From CBDCWT01 sp965223305 (GTDB lineage Bacteria; Planctomycetota; Planctomycetia; Pirellulales; Pirellulaceae): a stretch of DNA of 64,000 nucleotides. Below the pieces are notes generated by a model. It ran no database searches, had not been told where the DNA came from, and saw nothing but the letters and a program-made list of their open reading frames with translations. Position 1 is the stretch's first letter. Each line of letters begins with the position of its first letter. Shown piece by piece: positions 9,262 to 18,332 of this stretch. The translations under genes and the position numbers were made by a program. The DNA lies in assembly GCA_965223305.1 (NCBI GenBank), contig CBDCWT010000045.1, positions 124,001-188,000 of the forward strand. The letters are read 5' to 3'.

Positions 9262-9715
9262 GGGACACTGTAGTACCAGACTCCAATGTACGGTTCACAT
9301 CTCTTGGTTCGTATTCACCGCAATTCCTACACTCTGACACTGTCGTTGTATCGTGCGCGGTATGGTCACATTGAAAGACCTTCACGAGCACCTCTCCTCG
9401 GCATCCCATACACCGACGTAGGCCAACCTGCTGTCCGATAAAGGTGCATGGGCTGCTACGAACGCGTCTGAGACATCCTGTGTCTGATGGTAACTGCCGC
9501 ATATTCTCAACAGGCGACGTCGTCCTCGCGGGGCAAATCGCACACACTCCAGGCGTTACGAGTAGATCAGGGGCGTGAACCGTGGGGTGGGCACAAAGGT
9601 ACATGTGCTCTGTGTCACTGCACGGCTTGCGGTAGCTGCATGTTCGAAGATGTCTATTCATGAACGGTCTATCCTGCGGGTTGCCTACGAGCGATCTATG
9701 TACTGTGAACAACAC
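9251..9715 (-). CDS. small Cys-rich protein, zinc-ribbon-like
   Basis: 154 residues with many Cys, including the C-terminal block RCMGCRGEVLVKVFQCD, then SECRNCGEYEPRD. This Cys-spaced, VKVFxC-containing pattern resembles small Cys-rich proteins that I recall next to planctomycete glycosyltransferase and RHS genes; the biochemical role is unknown. Metal binding through the CxxC pairs is inferred. The N-terminal 40 residues are weak and an internal ATG (MNRHLRTCS) is an equally good start. The gene overlaps the GTG of the YD-repeat gene by 11 bases, which supports co-translation. It may be the first gene of the minus-strand surface operon. Confidence 0.55.
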   Translation of the reverse strand: MLFTVHRSLVGNPQDRPFMNRHLRTCSYRKPCSDTEHMYLCAHPTVHAPDLLVTPGVCAICPARTTSPVENMRQLPSDTGCLRRVRSSPCTFIGQQVGLRRCMGCRGEVLVKVFQCDHTAHDTTTVSECRNCGEYEPRDVNRTLESGTTVSRVD

Positions 9716-9932
9716 GACGGTCGGTGTATGGGTTGTGGCTGTGGCTTTGCTTTACCGGGTTGGTTCAACGAGTGCCCTACATATACAAACCGCGAAGGGC
9801 GCAAAAGCGAACGTAGATTCTTGACAAACCTATTGTTGGCGGGTTGGCACGGCGAAGATGAGTAACCGAAAACAAAGCCGGCCGGCGTCAACAACGTCAA
9901 CACTTTCCCTAATGCTGCTGAACCGTTGGTCA

Positions 9933-10522
9933 CCCAATTGATTGGGAGCCCTCCCAGGTAATCGTGGTAATGATTCAGGGATAGGCACGAACCGGGGTGA
10001 CGAAACTCGTGGTTGACACTTGGTTTCGACAACGGGTTGGGGTTGGGTTTAATGCGCGTTTCCTTGTTGGGAGGGCGAGGCTCCTGCCGAGCCGCTGCGC
10101 TGGAAAAGACGGCTCCACGGGAGCGCTTTGAAGTTGGCGCGTTCGCACCAATCGGAAGCCGAAGCGCCAGTTTTGATGTTGCGCTTTTCGCAGTTTGGCA
10201 GCTGAAAGCAGACGAACTCGTCGGGTATTTCGTAACCCGAAGCGTTAGCGAGGGGGAGTTGGTGTACCAACGTAAGTAATTCCCTCGCTTACGCTTCGCG
10301 CTTCCGATTGAGGCGAAAGGCCCATCAAAACTGGCGCTTCGCGATTCCGATTGAACTTCCGACTGCCCCCCTCAAAAGGGAACATCGGCCTTAAGAGCGA
10401 TCCCTTGTAGTCGAAACAAGAAAGTCGGATGAACCGAATCCAGGGTCAAGATCGAACTCTCAACTCCCAGGCACGGACCTCAGCTAGACGTCCATTGCAC
10501 CAGCAGTCCGTCGAGTCGATTT
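9933..10522. repeat. direct repeat copy A (~590 bp), partner at 14515-15095
   Basis: Near-identical to 14515-15095 at a constant offset of 4582 bases over most of its length; small indels appear only near the right end. It begins at CCCAATTGATTGGGAG (an inverted repeat) and runs into the last coding codons of the dockerin fragment at 10480. Inside are a GGGAGGGCGAGGCTCCTG hairpin (10069-10094) and the palindrome at 10232-10305. A long plus-strand frame is conserved in both copies, but its translation is the typical spurious product of these repeats, so it is not annotated as a gene. Confidence 0.9.
10232..10305. repeat. palindromic planctomycete repeat (NPKRKRG/RSVSEGE type)
   Basis: An imperfect inverted repeat: AACCCGAAGCGTTAGCGAGG on the left and CCTCGCTTACGCTTCG on the right, separated by ~30 bases. 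Related copies lie at 14814-14887, 31422-31493 and 54955-55027. Translation of such units gives the familiar false RSVSEGE or NPKRKRG peptides. Confidence 0.85.
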
Positions 10523-11736
10523 TCGAGCACGTCGACGTACTCTTCTCGATCCGGTTCACCCGAAAGAGTGCTGGACATCAGTTCATCGACCGCGGCGCGG
10601 TGCCAGTCCATCCGTTGGCTGTCACGGAGAATGAGCGCAGGCACGTCATCCTGAACGCTCGGCAAGACGTCTTCCACCTGCTGAGAAGTCTGTACGGAAG
10701 CAGAACTGAGCAAGTTCTCGGCGTTTATCTCCGCAACACCTAAGCCGGCTGCGGTCCAGGCAATCATCGATGCGTCGAAGGCATTGATTCGCCCATTGCC
10801 ACTGATGTCGGCCACCAGGACGGGATCCGAGAGCCTTCTCATAGCGAAGCCGGTGTCCAACAGCGCGGCAACGCGCGCTACCAGCGATGCGTCAGCGGCA
10901 GTAAGTCGGCCATCGCCGGAAACGTCCCCAAGAGAAGCAACGACGTGCAGTGCGTCGTTGTCGATCACCGGGATTTCGTTGTTCAGTCCGTCGCGAATGG
11001 TGGCGGACTGCACGTCCAGAACGTGTTGTTCACCCGCGCTGCGCGTTTGCTCGGTATCCGGCACTTGGGCCAGCAAGTCGACAAAAGTTACTGGCCCGGC
11101 CGGTAAGTCTGCCGGGCTCGTGAAACTCAGAATCGCCGAGCCGGGCGTTTCGACGTTCAGCACCACGGACGATCCCGACGGGAGACCGTCGCCAACGGTC
11201 GCCGAAATGATCTCCAGCAGCGCCGGGTCGTAGCTGATCGGTAGATCGGCGCTGTGAACTCCCGCTGCCTGACTGAGGGAAACTGGAATCTGAAAGGACT
11301 CGCCTGGACCCTCGATGACGTCGGGGATTCCCACCGTGATCGCTTCGGCCGGTGGGACTTCGATAGCGAATGAAGTGATCAGATTGTCACCAGTGGAGCC
11401 ATCGCGGTTGCCGTCGAGCAGCCACCCATCCGGTGTTCTAAAGCCGTCCGCCGTGCTGTGTAGCGTCATCGTGTACTCGTCAGGGACAAGTGGGCCAGCA
11501 GACTTGATGAACGTGAACGCTCGACTCGATTCATCGACGACAACGGATCCACGCACCAGGCCTGTCTTTGCGCCACGGAGCATCACATCCGACACATCCA
11601 GCGTGTTCACTTCCATGCTGCCGTTGAGTGTGGCCTCAAAGCCAGTCATCGTCGGGCTTACTGTGAGAACTTCCAGCGGCGGAGGCTCGATGTCCATCCG
11701 CACGCGCAGAGCGCTACCGTTGACGGGTGATGCCAC
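10480..11736 (-). pseudogene. 3' fragment of broken FG-GAP/dockerin gene (Ig-like, cohesin-like, dockerin)
   Basis: 418 codons in frame. In order: an Ig-like/bacterial-surface segment (TGFEATLNGSMEVNTLD, VPDEYTMTLHSTADGF, LLDGNRDGSTGDN), a cohesin-like domain (ITVGIPDVIEGPGESFQIPV, SYDPALLEI) and a dockerin pair (GDVSGDGRLTAADASLVARV and ADISGNGRINAFDASMIAWT), each with the Ca-binding DxSGxGRxxAxDA loop. The first Met is not a start: the frame continues upstream as GDINGNGLVDLIVASP, which is the end of the FG-GAP part, one frame away from the preceding fragment. It closely matches the C-terminus of the intact protein at 38411-42130. Confidence 0.8.
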
Positions 11737-11761
11737 GATCAGGTCAACCAGGCCATTGCCA

Positions 11762-12448
11762 TTAATGTCTCCGGAGGATATTGACCTCGCAAAATGATCG
11801 TTCCGAGCTGAGTGATGGCCCTCCTCCGACGTTGTTGCCTATTTCTTGAAATCGCTTTACTGTCCCATCGGCGTTCAGCAGTAGGACATACACGCTTCCA
11901 CCTGCATTCCGCTGCGGATCGCCAACAGACAAGTCACCGATGCCATCACCATCTAGGTCTCCCAGAAACGCCAATGACGAGCCGAACGTGTCACGATCCG
12001 CGAGTATTGGTCCTCCACCCAGTTCTTTGTCAATTCTCTTCGCGCTTTGCACGGATCCGTCGGAGTTCATGAAAAGCAAGTGCACCGCACCGGGTTCCCC
12101 CGGGGCTCCGACAGCCAGATCTTGCACGCCGTCGCCATCTAGGTCTCCGGCGGCTGAGACCGCTGCACCGAACTTGGAGCCCGGGATGGAGAGCCCCTCG
12201 GTGCTGCCATTTATCGTCGCAGATCTCTTTACCGTACCGTCGGAGTTCAAAAACAGTATATAGACGGTACGAACATCCGGCGCGCCAACAGCCAGATCGA
12301 CTGCACCGTCACTGTCCAGGTCTCCGAGCACGGCGATCGAGCGACCGAAGTCAGCACTAGCAGGCAGCGTTGGTCCTCCACCGGTGTCGCTGGCTATCTT
12401 CCGAGAGTTTCTTACCGTTCCGTCCGAGTTCATAAATAGCACGTACAC
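11762..12448 (-). pseudogene. middle fragment of broken FG-GAP/dockerin gene
   Basis: 228 codons of FG-GAP (integrin-alpha-like beta-propeller) repeats with repeated units of the form GDLDGDGVQDLAVGAPG and VYVLFMNSDGTVR. It ends in an unrelated tail (CEVNILRRH) because of a one-base indel near 11800; the correct continuation is in the next frame. Its upstream end near 12448 likewise starts in the middle of a repeat. No start codon context or leader is present, so it is a piece of the gene that begins at 14133. Confidence 0.8.
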
Positions 12449-12643
12449 GGCGCCACCTCCTATTCAGGCAGCCCATGGCATCAGTTCATGGCGCCCACGG
12501 CTAGGTCGGGAATGCCATCCCCGTCCAGGTCGCCCAAGGGAGCCACCGCGCTGCCAAAGCGATCGTCATCGAACAGTGACGGGCGGCCCGCCGCCGGCCT
12601 GGTTTGAAATCTTCTGAAAACGCCTTACCTGTGCCGTCTGTGT

Positions 12644-13579
12644 TCATGAACAGGACAAAAATCGAACCTTGCCGGATCCAGAACGTCTGCGTCTCGCCTG
12701 GGCACCGACGACGAGTTCCGTCACGCCGTCGCCATCCAGGTCGCCAATGGACGCCAGCGAGTACCCGACACCATTAGACCGTCCCAGCGACGGGCCGCCG
12801 TTTGTGTCGCTCTTGATCTCTTGAAAGCTATCCACCGTACCGTCCGGCTTCATGAACAAGATGTAAACCGCCCCTAGGTTCGGAGGAGTCATATTGGCGC
12901 CCTGAGCGCCAACGACTAAATCACCGACGCCATCGCCGTTGAGATCACCCAGATAGGCCGCAGCGCTGCCAAAGCGCTCTATTTCACCAAGAATCGGGGC
13001 ACCGAATGCGTCGTCTGCTATCTTCTGAAAAGTCTCGACCGTACCGTTGGGATTCAAGAATAACGTGTAACCGCCGCCGCTCTCGGGCGCCTGAGTCGAG
13101 TCACCTCTCGCTCCAACAAACAACTCCGTGACTCCATCTCCGTCCAGGTCACCCATCCCAGTCACCGCGCTGCCGAACGCGTCACCGTTGCTAAGACTTG
13201 GCCCACCATTCAGCTCGTGGGCAATTTTCGTTGAGCTTTTCACATTGCCATCAGTATTCAGATAGAGTACGTACACAGCACCGCGGTTTCTGCCGCCTGT
13301 GTCATCCGATCCAGCGCCTACCGCAAGATCACCAATGCCGTCACCATCAAGATCACCAAGCGACGTTACCGAGCTGCCAAAGGCGTCACCCGATGGGACA
13401 CCGACTTGATCGCGATGAATCCGGTGGAAGTTCTTTACTGTACCATCATCATTCATGAACAGGATGTAGATGCCCTCGGACAGACCGCGGGGAGATACAA
13501 CCGCCAGATCCACAACAGCGTCACCATCCACGTCGCCGATCGCAGACATCGCGCTACCAAATTCGGCGACGTCCCTCAA
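12644..13579 (-). pseudogene. second fragment of broken FG-GAP/dockerin gene
   Basis: 311 codons with about five FG-GAP repeats (GDLDGDGIGDLAVGAG, VYVLYLNTDGNVK, FGSAAAYLGDLNGDGVGDL and so on). It ends in a low-complexity tail (ARRRRSGSGKVRF), where the expected repeat text continues in other frames between 12450 and 12640, so at least two indels fall in that stretch. The upstream end starts mid-repeat at RDVAEFGSAMSAIGD. Confidence 0.8.
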
Positions 13580-13614
13580 CTCCGGACCACCGTTAACACC
13601 ACTTCCAATGGTCG

Positions 13615-14133
13615 TTACTCTTTTTGCCGTTCCATTGGGTTGAGGAAGAACATGTGCACCACCCCTCTTCCACGCCCGTAAGTCGAGGCACTGCTTTCAC
13701 TCACTGCAAGGTCCGGGCTCCCATCCCCATCCAGATCGCCTAGCGGTGCTACCGCGGGACCAAAGCTGAATCCTCCATCGAGTCGGTGATGGCCTTTGAC
13801 GGTGCCGTTGGAGTTCATGAACAGAATGAAAACCGAAGCCCCGGCGCCAACGGCAACATCGGTCACGCCATCCTTGTCCAGGTCACCTAATACGGTGGCC
13901 GAACGGCCAAAAGAATCTCTGTTGCTATACGTCGCTACGTTGAGCAGTTGCATCCAGTCCCCGGTATCGCTAGCGGCCAAAACCGCGGCGCGGTGCCAGC
14001 CGCTCGTGACTGCAACAGACGCTGCGAGCAAGTGACGTTGCTCGAGTACCTCACACAGGCATCTTCGAGTTGAGCGCTTTCGCTGCCTGTGCCGTAGCGA
14101 ACTGTTGATCGACCGCCGCTTGAGAATGCTCAC
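13615..14133 (-). pseudogene. 5' fragment of broken FG-GAP/dockerin gene with planctomycete export leader
   Basis: 172 codons. It begins with a basic stretch and CEVLEQRHLLAAS, an LEPR-XLL-like leader found on large secreted planctomycete proteins, then WHRAAVLAA, then FG-GAP repeats (GDLDKDGVTDVAVGAG). It ends FFLNPMERQKE. Adding one C to the run before ATGG would restore LNPNGTAKRVTT and join it to the next fragment, so the break is a one-base deletion in a C run. The whole unbroken gene would encode about 1218 residues. Either the gene is dead or the assembly has indels here; nearby long genes are intact. Confidence 0.8.
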
Positions 14134-14514
14134 GAAACCTGCCCCTCCAATTGACGTTCAGCCTACAACGATAAGTGTATCAGCGACAAAAAGTCGTCTG
14201 GTCATTTCCGTCCAAAAGGCGACGCCGATTGATGCATGCCCAATCGCTGTCCGGTCGCAGTCTCTTAAGACAGCATTTTTCGTGCCGACAACATGTCATT
14301 TGCATCGATCGGTGCAAGCTATTACTGTATAGTACTTTACGGACACACAAATTCCCTGCGCCAATTTAGCGAGGGCAATCGACCGTTCGATATTTGAGCG
14401 CTGGCTAGCCATAATGTCGCCCTGTTTCCATGCCGATTGCTCAATTTTGTCTGGTTCGAATGCGTCAGCGCCACATCCCGTAATCGGCGCGTCCACACCC
14501 CTGATGCGGTGTCC

Positions 14515-15095
14515 CCCAATTGATTGGGAGCCCTCCCAGGTAATCGTGGTAATGATTCAGGGATAGGCACGAACCGGGGTGACGAAACTCGTGGTTGACA
14601 CTTGGTTTCGACAACGGGTTGGGGTTGGGTTTAATGCGCGTTTCCTTGTTGGGAGGGCGAGGCTCCTGCCGAGCCGCTGCGCTGGAAAAGACGGCTCCAC
14701 GGGAGCGCTTTGAAGTTGGCGCGTTCGCACCAATCGGAAGCCGAAGCGCCAGTTTTGATGTTGCGCTTTTCGCAGTTTGGCAGCTGAAAGCAGACGAACT
14801 CGTCGGGTATTTCGTAACCCGAAGCGTTAGCGAGGGGGAGTTGGTGTACCAACGTAAGTAATTCCCTCGCTTACGCTTCGCGCTTCCGATTGAGGCGAAA
14901 GGCCCATCAAAACTGGCGCTTCGCGATTCCGATTGAACTTCCGACTGCCCCCCTCAAAAGGGAACATCGGCCTTAAGAGCGATCCTTGTAGTCGAAACAA
15001 GAAACCGGATGAACCGAATCCAGGGTCAAGATCGAATTCTCAACATCCCAGGCGCAGACCTCAGCTATTGCATCCACAGTCCGTCGAGTCGATTT
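14515..15095. repeat. direct repeat copy B (~581 bp), partner at 9933-10522
   Basis: Same sequence and orientation as 9933-10522, including the hairpin at 14651-14676 and the palindrome at 14814-14887. Its right end still carries a short remnant of the dockerin gene 3' end (minus-strand residues NRLDGL) although no dockerin gene follows. So a second dockerin-type gene probably stood to the right and was lost. Confidence 0.9.
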
Positions 15096-15305
15096 CCAGA
15101 TCCGCAATACGAGTGCTGGATTTGTGTTCGAATGGACGATCCAGCGAGTTTATTAATTAGAGGACAATGGCAGAGGTCCGCTTGCTCCGCAAGCGCGGCG
15201 GCGAATCTGTTGCAGCGGCAGCAGGCGGCCTCAACAGGCCGACTCTGGCCGACCGACATGACAGCTGCCGTTACATCCACCTCGTAGACAATCCGGGAGC
15301 AGAAT

Positions 15306-16826
15306 GTGGCATTGGAGTCGAGCAATGCTCGTCGAGACCCAGCGATCGGATGCGTGCTCGCGGTTCAGGACCGACCGCCCGACACGCTCGAACGTGCCCT
15401 CCAAACGTACGAGTTTCAGTTGGTTAAACCGGACGACAGAGTGCTTGTTGACTTCGGTTCGCAGCCCAACCTCTCGAGTGTGTACAAGTCGCTTGGCGAG
15501 CGTTACAGGTGGCGAGTCGTGACAGTGGCACCAGTGGGACGTCGATGGAGTCTCAGCGAAGCATACAACATTGCGGTTAGCCAACTGGCTCCATGCGTTG
15601 AAGTAGTTTTCAAGAGCGACGTCGACGTGCTTCTGGGTGCTGACGTCCTCGCCAAGGCGCGCAACATCGCACGAGAACGACTCTGCTTATTTGACTGCTT
15701 AACAACTGTGGAAGGTGTCGCCATTCCCGACCGGATTGACTGTGACGGTGATCTCGTTTCGCTACTTGAAACCGATCCCCCGCCAGTGCCCTACGAGGGC
15801 GAGGGAATCCATGCATTTCCCCGCGCCTGGTTCGAGAGTATCGGCGGCTTTGACTTGGCCTATTCAGGCTGGGGCTTTGAAGATTCCGATCTGCGACTGC
15901 GAGCATCATGGTCCATCGGAGTGCATCGCGAGTCCTCTTCGCTGCTGTTGCATCAGTGCCATCGTCGTTCATTTGACGCGGAACAAGCCCGTCAGAATCG
16001 CCTATATTATCAATCAACAAAGTCTGCGCGGGTATTGGTTCGTAACGGCGGGGTTCTCGTCTCTCCTAACAACACAGTTCCAACGTCCGACGCGCACTCT
16101 GAGCGAGTGGTGATCGTTACGCGATCACTGTCGGCAAGTCTCTTTCGATTGTCAGACAACTTCCTCGATTTTCGAAACTGTCAGCCAGCTGAGCTTCGTC
16201 CAACTTGCCGATACCGCTGCCGGGGTATGGATGCGACTAGTTATCTGCGGGAGCTCCGTGGAATCGATGCAGAGTGGATCGTCAACCTCGACGAAGACGT
16301 ATTCCTGATCGATCCACAGGGAGTGATTTCGTTGATTGTCAAGATGGCGCGAGACGGATATGCCGCTTGCGGGATGCCGGATGGTGGAGTCGTTCCTATC
16401 CGCCGGCACAACCCGCTTGTCTGCAACACGTTCTTCAACATTTTCAATGGACCGACTATACGTCGAGTGTGGAGCGACTGGGAGCAGGTTGTGCTAACTC
16501 AACCTTCCGACGTAGACAGCTACGAACTTCCAGCATTCTCGCAGCGCACTGAATCTGCATTCGATCAATTCGAGCCTTATTACCCTGCCTTCTTTGCTCT
16601 GCGCGCGTGCGGCGAACGGATTCTCATGCTCGATGCTGAACCCTGGAAGGATGGAGTATCAACGATACTCAAGACGCTTGACGGCTCTCCGCTCCTCATC
16701 CACTGTTGGTACGCTCGAATGTGGGAAAGAGACAAAGCAACACAATTCCGCTACTCGCACGCCCGCGACTTTGCCTGGTCAACTGGTCGCCACCGATCGC
16801 TCAGTAAGACCCTTGACCAGAAGTAG
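15306..16826 (+). CDS. bipartite GT-A glycosyltransferase
   Basis: 506 residues in two glycosyltransferase-like halves. The first (~1-255) has the galactosyltransferase/chondroitin-synthase-like pattern: KSDVDVLL near residue 100 and GGFDLAYSGWGFEDSDLRLR near 185, where the ED pair is the usual catalytic site. The second (~260-490) has WIVNLDEDVFLID near 325, a DxD-type metal site, and AEPWKDG and HCWYARMW later. The start is GTG with GGGAG seven bases upstream. No leader or membrane helix, so cytoplasmic. It opens a plus-strand run of glycosyltransferases (to 20279). Substrates are unknown; surface polysaccharide or protein glycosylation is inferred from context. Confidence 0.8.
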   Translation: MALESSNARRDPAIGCVLAVQDRPPDTLERALQTYEFQLVKPDDRVLVDFGSQPNLSSVYKSLGERYRWRVVTVAPVGRRWSLSEAYNIAVSQLAPCVEVVFKSDVDVLLGADVLAKARNIARERLCLFDCLTTVEGVAIPDRIDCDGDLVSLLETDPPPVPYEGEGIHAFPRAWFESIGGFDLAYSGWGFEDSDLRLRASWSIGVHRESSSLLLHQCHRRSFDAEQARQNRLYYQSTKSARVLVRNGGVLVSPNNTVPTSDAHSERVVIVTRSLSASLFRLSDNFLDFRNCQPAELRPTCRYRCRGMDATSYLRELRGIDAEWIVNLDEDVFLIDPQGVISLIVKMARDGYAACGMPDGGVVPIRRHNPLVCNTFFNIFNGPTIRRVWSDWEQVVLTQPSDVDSYELPAFSQRTESAFDQFEPYYPAFFALRACGERILMLDAEPWKDGVSTILKTLDGSPLLIHCWYARMWERDKATQFRYSHARDFAWSTGRHRSLSKTLDQK

Positions 16827-17080
16827 TGTCTCCCTGAAGTATCTTTCCAAGCTAAGGAGTGTGACGAATCGACTCCAATGAACTGATCTCAATTCTACAC
16901 CGGGTACGCACTTCGTTCCCGTACCAGGAAGTTGGACAGCCGGAGAGGCAGGGTCAGCCACTTGAGCTCCGCGGTAGGGACGATCCACATCGACCGAGGC
17001 GGGTCGCGATACTAAGCCTGCTATTCAGTTGGCCTTCCACCGGCGGCGGCATCGTCCACACGAAGGAACTCGCGGAGCAA

Positions 17081-18259
17081 TTGCACTCGACTGGCTATCA
17101 TGTCCGGCACATTCTCGGCGCGTTTGCGCCGTGGCGGACTGGAACGAACGGAGACAGTATACGAACAGAAATCGACAGACTTGAGTTTAGCGAGCATGAC
17201 TTCACCGCGACCACAATACGCGAACGATTTCGATCCGCGGTGAATGCATTTGACCCCGACGTTGTGATAGTAACCGACAGCTGGAATACAAAGCCGCTTC
17301 TTGCAGAGGCCTCCATTGGATATCGCTATTTCCTGCGACTTGCCGCATTGGAGTGCATTTGCCCATTGAACAACGTACGACTCCTGCCGGGATCGGATGG
17401 TCGTGTCCGACAATGCACTGCCAACCAACTTCAGGACGGTGGTCGCTGTGCCCGCTGTGTTCGGTGTAATGAGGCGAGTTCCGGACGTCTACATGTCGCC
17501 GAGCGTGCGATCGGTGGCTTCCACGATGATAACTATCGCACACGACTGCTGCGATCGTTCGCTGAGGCAGAAGGCGTGCTGGCTGTGAATCCGCAAGTTG
17601 CACAGCTCGTGACGCCTTATTGCCGAGCCGTGCATACGATTCCGAGCGGATTCGACGTCGACAGATTTCCTGCCGATCCCGTACCACCACGACGCGACAG
17701 AGTCGGCCTGACTCGCGTATTGTTCGCCGGTCTCGTAGAAGAGTACATGAAAGGATTTCACGTACTCTACGAAGCGGGAGAGATTCTGTGGAGGACGCGG
17801 CGTGATTTTCAGATTGTCGTAACGTCCGAACCGTGCAGCGTGACCGCGCCATTCACGTCCTACATCGGCTGGCAGTCTCAGTGTGAGCTCCCGAGGGTGA
17901 TTCATGACTCTGACTTGCTTGTTTTCCCTACCGTTGCCCAGGAAGCGCTTGGTCGGTGCGCCGTTGAGGCGATGGGGTGTGGGCGCCCGGTCGTTGCGAG
18001 TCGCATTGGTGGCCTCCCTTATGTCGTGCAAGATGGTGTCACAGGTCTACTAGTGCCACCTGATGATCCCATCACACTTGCACGTGGAATCGCGACACTT
18101 CTTGATGATCCCGATCTGCGCATACGTATGGGCCGCGCGGGCCGCAACGTGTTTCTGCAGCGGTTTACGTGGAGTGTGATGATAAAGCGCTATCGTGCTC
18201 TGCTAGGACCGACCGTTCTCCCTAACGTGCCATGGGGTTTCGAGGCCTTGGAGTCGTGA
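17081..18259 (+). CDS. glycosyltransferase family 4 (GT-B), N-terminus uncertain
   Basis: At least 392 residues. The C-terminal donor-binding half is clear: TIPSGFDVDRF, LLVFPTVAQEALGRCAVEAMGCGRPVVASRIGG (two separate stretches of the E-x7-E region) and GLLVPPDDP. A Cys-rich insert with CICPL and CARCVRC lies in the N-terminal half. The first usable start is TTG at 17081, but the frame is open back to 16865 and the bases just before it encode the typical N-terminal loop TGGGIVHTKELAEQL, so the true protein begins upstream. No ATG, GTG or TTG occurs in that stretch; CTG codons at 17018 and 16883 or a small indel would explain it. It follows the bipartite GT on the same strand. Confidence 0.8.
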   Translation: MHSTGYHVRHILGAFAPWRTGTNGDSIRTEIDRLEFSEHDFTATTIRERFRSAVNAFDPDVVIVTDSWNTKPLLAEASIGYRYFLRLAALECICPLNNVRLLPGSDGRVRQCTANQLQDGGRCARCVRCNEASSGRLHVAERAIGGFHDDNYRTRLLRSFAEAEGVLAVNPQVAQLVTPYCRAVHTIPSGFDVDRFPADPVPPRRDRVGLTRVLFAGLVEEYMKGFHVLYEAGEILWRTRRDFQIVVTSEPCSVTAPFTSYIGWQSQCELPRVIHDSDLLVFPTVAQEALGRCAVEAMGCGRPVVASRIGGLPYVVQDGVTGLLVPPDDPITLARGIATLLDDPDLRIRMGRAGRNVFLQRFTWSVMIKRYRALLGPTVLPNVPWGFEALES

Positions 18260-18332
18260 TACGCCGCATCGGCTAGGTCAGTTTCATCGGACGCAAAGAA
18301 GTGCCGTACGCAGAAAACGGAACCCACGTGAA

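Noticed and set aside
10013..10279. Plus-strand 88-codon frame, identical at 14595-14861
   Set aside because: Its translation is the spurious product of palindromic repeats (GGRGSCRA, RSVSEGE); duplication of the repeat explains its conservation.
10385..10520. tRNA-like stretch near GTTCGATC on the minus strand
   Set aside because: The T-arm bases do not pair and no acceptor stem was found.
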